Below are positions 33,415 to 41,330 of a stretch of DNA of 64,000 nt, piece by piece. Made by a program: the position numbers and the translations under genes. Under the pieces are notes generated by a model. It made no database searches. It saw only the letters and a program-made list of their open reading frames with translations, and was not told the origin of the DNA. Positions within the stretch are counted from its first letter, which is position 1. Every line of letters starts with the position of its first letter. Origin of the DNA: Desulfobacterales bacterium (GTDB lineage: Bacteria > Desulfobacterota > Desulfobacteria > Desulfobacterales > SpSt-501); assembly GCA_025454255.1 (NCBI GenBank), contig JALOOU010000021.1, forward strand, positions 1-64,000. Direction: 5' to 3'.

Positions 33415-35307
33415 ATGCTTTACCTGATGCGAAAACACGCCGGGTCCTGGATGGTCAAGATCCTGCTCGGCGCCATCGTGGTCGTGTTCGTTTTCTGGGG
33501 GGTCGGCAGCTACACCCAGCAGCAGGCCGGGATCCTCGCCACCGTGAACGGGGACATCATCTCCCGCGAGGAGCATCGCGCTGAAACCAACCGCCTGCTC
33601 GAACAGGTGCGCCAGAACTTCGGGGCCGGTTTGAACGACGAGCTGCTCAAGGCCCTGCAGGTGGAGCGCCAGGCGCTCGATCAGCTGATCGACCGCGTCC
33701 TGCTGCGGCAGGCCGCGGCCCGTCTGCGCCTGCAGGTGAGCGATGAGGAGTTGTCCCGATCCGTGCGGGGCATCGCCGCGTTCCAGTCGGCAGGGGCCTT
33801 CGATGCGAAGCGCTACCAGCAGATGCTCAGCCTCAACCGGCTGACTCCGGAATCATTTGAGGCGATGCAGCGCGAGGCCTTGCTCACCAGCAAGATCCAG
33901 GGCTTCATCACCGGCAGCGTCAAGGTCTCCGAGCACGAAATTGAGGACTGGTATGCCTGGAACAACACCCAGGTGCGCATCGACCAGGTCAAGTTCTCGG
34001 CCCAGGCGTATGCACAGGTCAGCGCCACCGCCGAGGAGACGGCGCAGTATTTCGAGCGCCACGCGGAGAACTATCGAACCCCACCCGAGGTGAAGGTGCG
34101 CTACGTGCGCTTTCCGGTGGCCGCGGCGCTCGCGCGGGCGGCGCCGGCCGATGCCGAGGTGCGGGAGGAATATGAGGCGAACCCCGATCGTTTCGCGGTT
34201 CCCAGGACCGTCGAGGCGCGCCACATCCTGATCCGGACGGCGGCGGACGCACCGCCGGAGGCCGATGCGGCCGCCCGGGAAAAGACCGCCGGCATCCTGG
34301 CCCAGATCCGGGCGGGCCAGGATTTCGCTGCCCTGGCCAAGCAACATTCGCAGGACGAGGGCAGCCGGGACGAGGGCGGTTTTTTAGGGGCGTTCCAAAA
34401 ACAGCACGTTGTGGCGCCCTTTGCCGATGCGGCCTTCGCGCTGCAGCCGGGGGAGACCAGCGAACCGGTCCGGACCCAGTTCGGCTGGCACCTCATCAAG
34501 GTGGAAAAGGTCAACGAGGGCCGAACACGCAGCTTCGAGGAGGCCAAGCCCGAGATCTCCGCCCGGATGGCCTCCGAGCGCGCCCGCCACCTGGCCTACG
34601 ACGAGGCCGAAGCGCTGTATGATGCGGCGTTGGCGGGCGGGGACTTCGCTGCCGCTGCGGCCGCCCGCGGGGTGGAGCTGCGCACCACGGAATTTTTCAC
34701 CCGCCAGGGACCGGTCCCCGGAATCGACCCGGGTTCGGCCTTCGCGCAGGCGGCCTTTCAGCTGTCGGCCGGCGAGATCGGCGATGTGGTCGATCTCGGC
34801 GACGATTACGCCGTGCTGCAGCTGATCGAACAGCGCCCGGCGCGCGTGCCGGAGCTCGCGGCCGTGGAGGCGCGGGTCCGGCAGGACCTGATCCGGGAGA
34901 AGCAGATCGAACAGGCCGGGCAGGATGCCCGGCGCCTGCTCGCCGAGCTGAAGGCCGGGGTGGCCATCGACCAGGCCGCGCGGCAGGTCAATGCCTCCGT
35001 TCAAACCACCGATTTTTTTAAACGCAGCGGCGGCTCGCCGGAGGAGGGGGTCGCCCCCGAAGTCGTGCGGGCGGCATTTGAACTCTCGGAGCGCGATCCG
35101 CTGCCGGCGGAGCCGGTCAAGACATCCGACGGATACGCGGTGATCCGTTTTCGCGACAGGAAACCGCCCCCCCCCGAGGGGCTTGCATCCGAGCGCGAAG
35201 GGATCCGCCTGCGGCTGCAGCAGCAGAAGCGATCCGCAGCCTGGTCCGCGTGGCTGGAGCAGCTGCGCAAGGAGAGCGTGATCGACCTGAAAAAGGACTT
35301 CACCTGA
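33415..35307 (+). CDS. ppiD: PpiD/SurA-like peptidyl-prolyl isomerase
   Basis: A 630-residue membrane-anchored periplasmic folding factor. One N-terminal helix (~12-34, LLGAIVVVFVFWGVGSY) anchors it. A SurA_N-type chaperone region (~38-230) follows, with ATVNGDIISREEH at its start. A parvulin domain (~262-352, ARHILIRTAAD ... AKQHSQDEGSRDEGGFLGAF) is followed by a second, degenerate parvulin-like region (~390-560). This is the PpiD layout, assisting proteins emerging from the Sec channel. Length is standard. It is flanked by two small zinc-ribbon genes in the same direction. Confidence 0.9.
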   Translation: MLYLMRKHAGSWMVKILLGAIVVVFVFWGVGSYTQQQAGILATVNGDIISREEHRAETNRLLEQVRQNFGAGLNDELLKALQVERQALDQLIDRVLLRQAAARLRLQVSDEELSRSVRGIAAFQSAGAFDAKRYQQMLSLNRLTPESFEAMQREALLTSKIQGFITGSVKVSEHEIEDWYAWNNTQVRIDQVKFSAQAYAQVSATAEETAQYFERHAENYRTPPEVKVRYVRFPVAAALARAAPADAEVREEYEANPDRFAVPRTVEARHILIRTAADAPPEADAAAREKTAGILAQIRAGQDFAALAKQHSQDEGSRDEGGFLGAFQKQHVVAPFADAAFALQPGETSEPVRTQFGWHLIKVEKVNEGRTRSFEEAKPEISARMASERARHLAYDEAEALYDAALAGGDFAAAAAARGVELRTTEFFTRQGPVPGIDPGSAFAQAAFQLSAGEIGDVVDLGDDYAVLQLIEQRPARVPELAAVEARVRQDLIREKQIEQAGQDARRLLAELKAGVAIDQAARQVNASVQTTDFFKRSGGSPEEGVAPEVVRAAFELSERDPLPAEPVKTSDGYAVIRFRDRKPPPPEGLASEREGIRLRLQQQKRSAAWSAWLEQLRKESVIDLKKDFT

Positions 35308-35352
35308 AGCGCAGGTCGCTCGAGGCCGGCGAACACGCACCGGGAGGTGGGC

Positions 35353-35598
35353 ATGGCAGCCAGCAAGCAGGACCGCCAACAGGCATCCGCGAACATCCAC
35401 ATGACCAAAAAGTGCCCGGAGTGCTTCGTCTACCTGCCGCTGCAGGCCAAGGTGTGCACCGCCTGCGGCGCGGCCGTCGGCCCGGTGAACAAACTGGGCC
35501 ACGCTGAGAAGCCCGTGGACGTCAAGGGCTACCTGGTGGCGGCGGCCGCCATCCTGGTGTTCGCGGCCTTCATCTGGTATGCCTTCTTTACGGATTAG
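35353..35598 (+). CDS. zinc-ribbon protein with a C-terminal membrane helix
   Basis: An 81-residue protein: a zinc ribbon with Cys21, Cys24, Cys35 and Cys38 (KKCPECFVYLP, VCTACGAAVG), a short linker, and a C-terminal transmembrane helix (~60-78, YLVAAAAILVFAAFIWYAFF). The ATG at 35353 is chosen for the GGGAGGTGG ribosome site just before it. It follows ppiD by 45 bases. Its stop codon overlaps the stop of the convergent helicase gene. A ribbon facing the cytoplasm and tethered to the membrane is the simplest topology. Function unknown. Confidence 0.7.
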   Translation: MAASKQDRQQASANIHMTKKCPECFVYLPLQAKVCTACGAAVGPVNKLGHAEKPVDVKGYLVAAAAILVFAAFIWYAFFTD

Positions 35599-37486
35599 AA
35601 GCGCACATAGCGCTTCTGCAGGACCTCCTCGGGGATCATGTCGATGAACCGCGAGGGGCGGTTGAGAACGATGCCGAGGCCCCGGTCGTAGACCTGGCGC
35701 GGATAAGTGATGAAGAGCCCCTCCTGTGCCCGGGTGGCGGCCACATACATCAAGCGCAGCTCCTCCTCCAGATCCTCCTCGCTGGCCATGGAATAGAGCG
35801 AGGGGAATCTCCCGTCCAACGCCCAAATCACGAACACCGTGTGCCACTCCAGGCCTTTGGCGGAGTGGATCGTCGAGAGGACCAGGCGGTCCTCGCCTCC
35901 GCGCTGATGGTGGGCGGCTCGAGGGCCATGTCGGTCAAAAAGGGGTCCAGGCGCCGGTAGCGCTCCAAAACGCCCAGAAGCTGCTCGAGGTCTTTGGCGC
36001 GCTTGGGGTGGTCGTCGAAATTGCGCCGCAACAGCGGCAGGTAGTACTGCACCACGGCGGCGCCCATTTCGGCCGGGGCAGCGGCGTCGGCGAGGGAGTG
36101 GTAGAGGGCCGCGAGCCGCTCGAGCCCGGGGTGCCGGCGCGTGAGCGCGGAGAGGCCGGCCGCCCCGGCCCCGGACTCGACGATGGCATCGTAGATGCGC
36201 TGGGCGCTGCGGGGGCCGATCTTGTCGATCAGTTGCAAGATCCGGTGCCAGCTGATGCGGTCGACGGGGTTGGCGATCACCCGCAGGTGCGCCAGGACGT
36301 CCTTGATGTGGGCGGATTCGGTGAACTTGAAGCCGCCGACCTTGATGAAGGGGATGGCCTCCCGCGCCAGCTCGATTTCGAGGTCAAAGGAGTGAAAGCC
36401 CGCCCGAAACAGGACGGCGATGCGGTGCAGGGCCACCCCGCGCCGCACCAGCTCCTGGACCTGCTGCACCACGAAGAGGGACTGGCTGTTTTCGTCCTCG
36501 GCCTCGACCATCTGGGGCCGATCGCCGCCGGCGTTGCGGGTGAACAGGTGTTTGGAGAATTTTTCCCGGGCGCGCTCGATGATGATGTTGGTGAGGTCCA
36601 GCACGGGCTGGGTGCTGCGATAGTTCTCCTCCAAACCGATGATGCGGGTGCCCGGAAACATGACCGGGAAATCCATGATATTGCGGAAATTGGCTCCGCG
36701 AAAGGCGTAGATGCTCTGGGAGTCGTCGCCGACGACCATGATGTTGCGGTTGCCTTCGGCCAGCCGGTAGAGGATCTCCGCCTGGAGCTTGTTGGTGTCC
36801 TGGTATTCGTCGACCATCACGTAGCGGTAGGCGGAGGCGATCCGGCGCCGGATCTCCGGGAACTGCTGCAGCAGCCCCTGGAAAAAAACCAGCAGGTCGT
36901 CGTAGTCCAAAAAGTGATGCTCGCGCTTGCGCCGGGTGTAGGCCGCGTGCAGCGCCAGAATCGTATCCAGGTGCTCCAGCAGGTGGGAGTAGTCGCGGTC
37001 GATGAGCTCCTCGAGCGGCAGGGCCTTGTTGACGGCCCGGCTGAATATCGCCGCCAGCGTCCCTTTGCGCGGCAGGGACCGGTCCGGGTTCGGGCCGGCG
37101 GCGTCTTTGCGCAGCAGGCCGATCAACTCCTCGGCATCGGCGCGGTCGATGACGGCGAAGTCCAGCGGCAGCCCCATGGCCGCGCCGTGCTGCCGGAGTT
37201 TCAGATGCGCAAAGGAGTGAAATGTGCCGCCGGAAACCCGTTCGCAGCGGCTGTCCAGAAGGCGGGCCGCCCGCTGCAGCATCTCCTGGGAGGCGCGGCG
37301 CGTGAAGGTGAGCAGCAGAATCGCCGCCGGCGGGACCCCTTCGGCCACCAGCCGAGCGACGCGATGGGTCAGCGTGCGCGTTTTGCCGCTGCCGGCACCG
37401 GCGATGACGAGCAGAGGGCCGTCGGTGTGATCGACCGCGGCGCGTTGCGCCTCGTTGAGCGTATCCTTCAGCGCGGAGGGCAGCAT
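35595..37486 (-). pseudogene. UvrD/PcrA-family DNA helicase broken by a one-base frameshift
   Basis: Two frames together make a ~630-residue SF1A helicase. Frame 1 (37486 to ~35910) has AGAGSGKT (Walker A), VDEYQDTN (Walker B), GDDSQSIYAFRGA and ENYRSTQ. Frame 2 (~35910 to 35595) has LSTIHSAKGLEW (motif V) and LRLMYVAATRAQ (motif VI). The break is at about 35898-35914. Inserting one G after GCGGAGG restores a smooth reading through SAEGEDRLVLSTIHSAKGLEW. Everything else is intact and under normal codon use, so this is either a very recent mutation or a sequencing or assembly error. Start 37486 (MLPSALKD) is where homology begins. Confidence 0.8.
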
Positions 37487-37750
37487 CAGATGCCATCCGA
37501 AGCGCCGGTGGGCGGCAAAAAGCGATGCAGCGCCCGCCGGACTGCCGCACGCCGCGCGGCCGAGGGAGGGGTCTGGCGGGTCATCGATTCGGACATGGGG
37601 GGTTTTGTAGCAGAAAACCCCCTCGGCGTCATGCTCTTTTCCGGGCCCCCCGTAGAGCGCCTTGGGTTTGACTTTGCTGATGCGCTGTATTACGAACTGT
37701 TTCGATAGGCTTGCGTCGATCTGCACGTGGCATGAGGGAGGGTGAACGGA

Positions 37751-38086
37751 ATGAAAAAACTTCAAGAACAACTCAAGCTGATTTCCAAAACGCTCTCGCG
37801 CCTGGCCCGGCAGGTGGAAAAGGTGGCCCGCAAAATCGACAAGGCGTCGCCGGCGGCCGGACGCCGGACCGGGAAAAAAGCCCCGGGCCGAGCGGCGCTC
37901 GCGCGCACCGACACGGTGTTGGAGGCCGTCTTCAACGCCATCCGCCGCAGCCGCAACGGGGCGAGCATCTCCCAGCTGATCGGCAAAACGAAGCTCGAAC
38001 CGCGCCAGCTCAGCAACGCGCTCTACAAGCTATGCAAGAAGGGGCTCGTTCGCACCCGGGCACGCGGAGTTTACGTGAAAAACTGA
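37751..38086 (+). CDS. coiled-coil winged-helix protein
   Basis: A 111-residue cytosolic protein. Residues 1-33 form a Leu/Lys-rich amphipathic helix (coiled coil). A basic Ala/Pro linker (34-50) follows, then a winged-helix fold (~55-108): AVFNAIRRSRNGASISQLIGKT, KLEPRQLSNALYKLCKKGLV and RTRARGVYVK. It resembles small helix-turn-helix regulators and DNA-binding proteins of Desulfobacterota without a named family. GGGAGGTG precedes the ATG at 37751. It is divergent from the helicase gene. A DNA-binding role is inferred from fold and charge only. Confidence 0.7.
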   Translation: MKKLQEQLKLISKTLSRLARQVEKVARKIDKASPAAGRRTGKKAPGRAALARTDTVLEAVFNAIRRSRNGASISQLIGKTKLEPRQLSNALYKLCKKGLVRTRARGVYVKN

Positions 38087-38297
38087 ACCGCAGCGTCCAC
38101 CGATCCGCTTCAAGCCTCCCCGACCGCCATCGGCGTGGGGAGGGGCATCGGCTGTTGCGTCACGTCGCCGGCTGTGCTATCAGACTGCTTCCGTGTGAAT
38201 TTTCCGCATCCCTCCTCGCCGCGGGCCCTGCCTCCGGAGTGCCGTATGCGGGGGCCTCGCACGCATTCGATTCGACCTGAAAGGACCCGATTCCCGC

Positions 38298-39674
38298 ATG
38301 ACATCCCCGTCGGCATCCAACGGCGTCACCGACGCGATCTGGAAACTGTTCGCCTCGATCCAATTGACCATCGCGCTGCTGCTCTCCCTGGCCGCCACAT
38401 CCGTGGTCGGCACGCTCATCCCGCAAAACGCCGACCCCGCAGCCTACATCTCCGCCTACGGCGAGACCCTGTTCCGCTTTTTCTGGGTCCTCGGGCTGTT
38501 CGACATGTATCACTCGTGGTGGTTCCAAGTGCTGATGGTGATGCTCGCCGCCAATGTGATCGTCTGCTCCGCCGACCGCATTTACGCCCAGCGGCGAATC
38601 CTGCTGGTGCGCCGCCCCCGCTTCCAGGCGGAGCGCTTCCGGAAGCTGCCGGAGCGCGAGGCGTTCGAGGATGACCGCCCCCCGTCCGAGCTGCAGGGGC
38701 TCTACGCCCCGGTTTTCGCCAAGCGGCTGAGCGCGGTGCAGGTGGAGCCGACCGATGCCGGGTTTCTGATGTTTGCGGAAAGCGGCCGCTGGACCCGTTT
38801 CGGCGTCTACGCGGTGCATTTCAGCGTGGTGCTGCTGCTGGTCGGGGGGCTGATCGGCTCGCTCTTCGGCTTTGACGGCTTCGTCAACATCCGCGAGGGC
38901 GACACCGTCCAGCAGATCACGCTGCGCGGCTCCGGGGAACGGCTGCACCTGCCCTTCGCCATCCGCTGCAACGATTTCAGCGTCAGTTTTTATGAAACCG
39001 GCGCCCCCAAAGAGTTTCGCTCCAGCCTGACCCTCCTCGAAAACGACCGCGAGGTGCTGCAGAAGGACATCATCGTCAACGACCCGCTGCGCTACCAGGG
39101 CATCAGTATTTTCCAGTCCAGCTACGGGTCGGTGCCCTCGGAGGAGGCGGTGCTGAGCTTCACCAGCCAGGCCACCGGCATGATCTACCGCCGCGAGGCG
39201 CGGATCGGCGGCGACATCGTGCTGCCCGAGAATCTCGGAGTCTTCGTGCTGCGCGAACTGCGACACAACGCCATGTTCCGGGGGCGTTCCGTGGGGGACG
39301 CCTTCATCGGCACGCTCACGCCGCCGGAGGGCGAGCCCGAGGAGATCATCCTGCCGGTGCGCTTCCCCACCTTCGACCGCATGCGTCGCGGTGCGGTCGT
39401 CATCGCCGTGGACGAGTTCAAGGAGCGTTTCTACACGGGCCTGCAGGTCAACCGCGACCCCGGGGTGTGGGTCGTCTATGCGGGGTTCATTTTGATGCTG
39501 CTCGGCTGTTATGTCACCTTTTTCACGTCGCACCGGCAGGTGTGCGTGGAGGCCGTGCGCCGCGGCGCGAAAACCCGCGTGAGCGTGACCGGCGCGGCCA
39601 ACAAGAACAAACCGGCGCTGATGCGCCGAATGAAACAGCTCTCTCAGGCGCTCAAGGAGTCGACATCGCCATGA
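38298..39674 (+). CDS. resB: cytochrome c biogenesis protein ResB
   Basis: A 458-residue membrane protein of System II cytochrome c maturation. Helices near 15-38, 70-92 and ~170-190 precede a large periplasmic domain (~195-395), and a last helix follows at ~395-420 (VVYAGFILMLLGCYVTFF). The periplasmic part has the family's PKEFRSSLTLLENDREV and INDPLRYQGISIFQSSYG-like stretches. With CcsB it carries haem outward and ligates it to CXXCH apoproteins. The stop overlaps the ccsB start (ATGA). The multihaem QrcA gene follows directly after the pair, a likely client. Confidence 0.93.
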   Translation: MTSPSASNGVTDAIWKLFASIQLTIALLLSLAATSVVGTLIPQNADPAAYISAYGETLFRFFWVLGLFDMYHSWWFQVLMVMLAANVIVCSADRIYAQRRILLVRRPRFQAERFRKLPEREAFEDDRPPSELQGLYAPVFAKRLSAVQVEPTDAGFLMFAESGRWTRFGVYAVHFSVVLLLVGGLIGSLFGFDGFVNIREGDTVQQITLRGSGERLHLPFAIRCNDFSVSFYETGAPKEFRSSLTLLENDREVLQKDIIVNDPLRYQGISIFQSSYGSVPSEEAVLSFTSQATGMIYRREARIGGDIVLPENLGVFVLRELRHNAMFRGRSVGDAFIGTLTPPEGEPEEIILPVRFPTFDRMRRGAVVIAVDEFKERFYTGLQVNRDPGVWVVYAGFILMLLGCYVTFFTSHRQVCVEAVRRGAKTRVSVTGAANKNKPALMRRMKQLSQALKESTSP

Positions 39675-40507
39675 CCAGCTCCCTCATCCTGTCCAGCGTC
39701 ACCTTCATCTACGGGTTTGCCGGCGTTCTTTACATCTTCGCCTGGGTCTTCCGAAAGCCGGCGGTCGGCAGGCTGGGCACCGGGGCCGCGCTCATCGGGT
39801 TGATCGGCAACGCGGCCGGCTTCATCCTGCGCTGGGTCGAGTCCTACCAGCTGGGTTTCGGCCGCGCGCCGCTTTCCAATCTCTACGAGTCGCTGATCTT
39901 CTACGCGCTGTGCATCACCCTGGTCTACCTGGCGGTCGAGCGGCGCACGGCCAACCGGGTCATCGGGGCCTTTTCCATGCCGCTGGCCTTTCTGGCCATG
40001 GCCTATGCCTCGCTCTCCCCGAACATCAGCGACCGGATCCAGCCCCTGATCCCCGCCCTCAAAAGCAACTGGCTGATCGCCCACGTGGTCACCTGCTTCC
40101 TCGGCTACGCGGCCTTCGCCGTGGCCTTCGGGGTCAGCCTGATGTACATTTTCAAACGGCAGGCGGAGCCCTCCCGGGGCGGGCAGATGCCGCCCGTCGA
40201 GACCCTGGATGAGTTGACCCATCAGCTGGTGGTCTTCGGATTCCTGTTTCTTTCAGCCGGCATCATCACCGGCGCGGTGTGGGCCAACTCCGCCTGGGGC
40301 CGCTACTGGGGCTGGGACCCCAAGGAGACCTGGTCGCTCATCACCTGGTTCATCTACGCCGCCCTCCTGCACGCCCGGCTGACCCGTGGCTGGCGCGGCC
40401 GGCGCATCGCCTATTTGTCGGTCCTCGGGTTCGCGGCGGTCCTGTTCACCTATTTCGGGGTCAATCTGCTGCCGGGGTTGCACAGCTACCAATCCACGGG
40501 CCCATAA
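39671..40507 (+). CDS. ccsB: cytochrome c biogenesis protein CcsB/ResC (CcsA family)
   Basis: A 278-residue membrane protein with about eight helices. The tryptophan-rich haem-handling loop GRYWGWDPKETWSLITWF is present with flanking histidines (LIAHVVTCFLGY, LLPGLHSY). It is the catalytic partner of ResB in System II. The ATG at 39671 overlaps the resB stop by the ATGA arrangement, so translation is coupled. The frame reads open to 39467 inside resB, but the family start is at MTSSLILSSV. Length is normal. Confidence 0.94.
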   Translation: MTSSLILSSVTFIYGFAGVLYIFAWVFRKPAVGRLGTGAALIGLIGNAAGFILRWVESYQLGFGRAPLSNLYESLIFYALCITLVYLAVERRTANRVIGAFSMPLAFLAMAYASLSPNISDRIQPLIPALKSNWLIAHVVTCFLGYAAFAVAFGVSLMYIFKRQAEPSRGGQMPPVETLDELTHQLVVFGFLFLSAGIITGAVWANSAWGRYWGWDPKETWSLITWFIYAALLHARLTRGWRGRRIAYLSVLGFAAVLFTYFGVNLLPGLHSYQSTGP

Positions 40508-40535
40508 CCGCGGCCCTCGGCGAGCCTCTTTCCCC

Positions 40536-40565
40536 TTGACAACGCCGCGAGGGATACTGTAGGGA
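40536..40565 (+). promoter_or_regulatory. candidate promoter of the qrc operon
   Basis: TTGACA (40536-40541), an 18-base spacer and TAGGGA (40560-40565) lie 108 bases before the qrcA ATG. The -35 is consensus and the -10 is weak. Co-transcription from resB is also possible. Confidence 0.4.
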
Positions 40566-40672
40566 ATTCCCATTCATTTCCACGTCGGCCGTGCCCCGAA
40601 CGTGATCTTCCCACTTCTTCTGCGGGCCGGCCGATGTGTGCGCTTAAACCCTATCAGCAGGGCGGACTGTCC

Positions 40673-41263
40673 ATGGAGAATCCAAAAGCGAACATCACAT
40701 CGACAGCAGCGGGGCAGCACGAAAAAAAGGATGGGGCCGGCGGGCCGATCATCCTTTTTTTCATTTTGGGGCTGGCGGCCAGCCTCGTGGTGGGATGGGT
40801 CTTCGTCCCGGAGACGTTCTACTACACGAAAGAGCAGCCGATCGACTTCAGCCACGCGGTGCACAACGAGCTGGTCGACAACGGCTGCCAGAGCTGCCAT
40901 TTCTTCCGGGCCGACGGGTCCTATTCCGGCTCCCCGAGGCTTGCCCAGTGCATCGAGTGCCACCAGGAGGCCAACAGCGACGACCCGAACGAAATCAGGT
41001 TCGTAGAGGAGTATGTCAAAAAAGGGCGTGAGGTGCCGTGGCTGGTCTATTCGCGCCAGCCGGCTTGCGTCTTCTTTTCGCATGCCGCGCATGTCAAGAT
41101 GGCCGCTATCGACTGCGTCACCTGCCACGGCCCCATCGGCGAATCCGACAGCCTCAGGCCGTATATGAAGATGGACGACTGCGCGGAGTGCCACGCCCAG
41201 GCCAAGGTGAGTGCCGGCAGCGTTCAGACCCAGAAGGATGGCTGCCTGGTGTGCCACCATTAG
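40673..41263 (+). CDS. qrcA: Qrc complex multihaem cytochrome c subunit QrcA
   Basis: A 196-residue membrane-anchored cytochrome. One uncleaved helix (~24-45) is followed by a periplasmic domain with five CXXCH sites (72-76, 93-97, 148-152, 170-174, 191-195). A sixth cysteine, Cys132, lies in ACVFFSHAAH, where a non-canonical site could bind another haem. QrcA takes electrons from periplasmic type I cytochrome c3 and passes them to QrcB/C. The four-gene order A-B-C-D matches the known Qrc operon of sulfate reducers. An upstream in-frame ATG at 40634 exists, but the residues between are not signal-like. Confidence 0.92.
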   Translation: MENPKANITSTAAGQHEKKDGAGGPIILFFILGLAASLVVGWVFVPETFYYTKEQPIDFSHAVHNELVDNGCQSCHFFRADGSYSGSPRLAQCIECHQEANSDDPNEIRFVEEYVKKGREVPWLVYSRQPACVFFSHAAHVKMAAIDCVTCHGPIGESDSLRPYMKMDDCAECHAQAKVSAGSVQTQKDGCLVCHH

Positions 41264-41330
41264 CAGACCCCCCGGGGGGACCTATTCGCGGACGGACGCA
41301 CAACCTCTTGGAAACCTGAGGGAAGGATAG

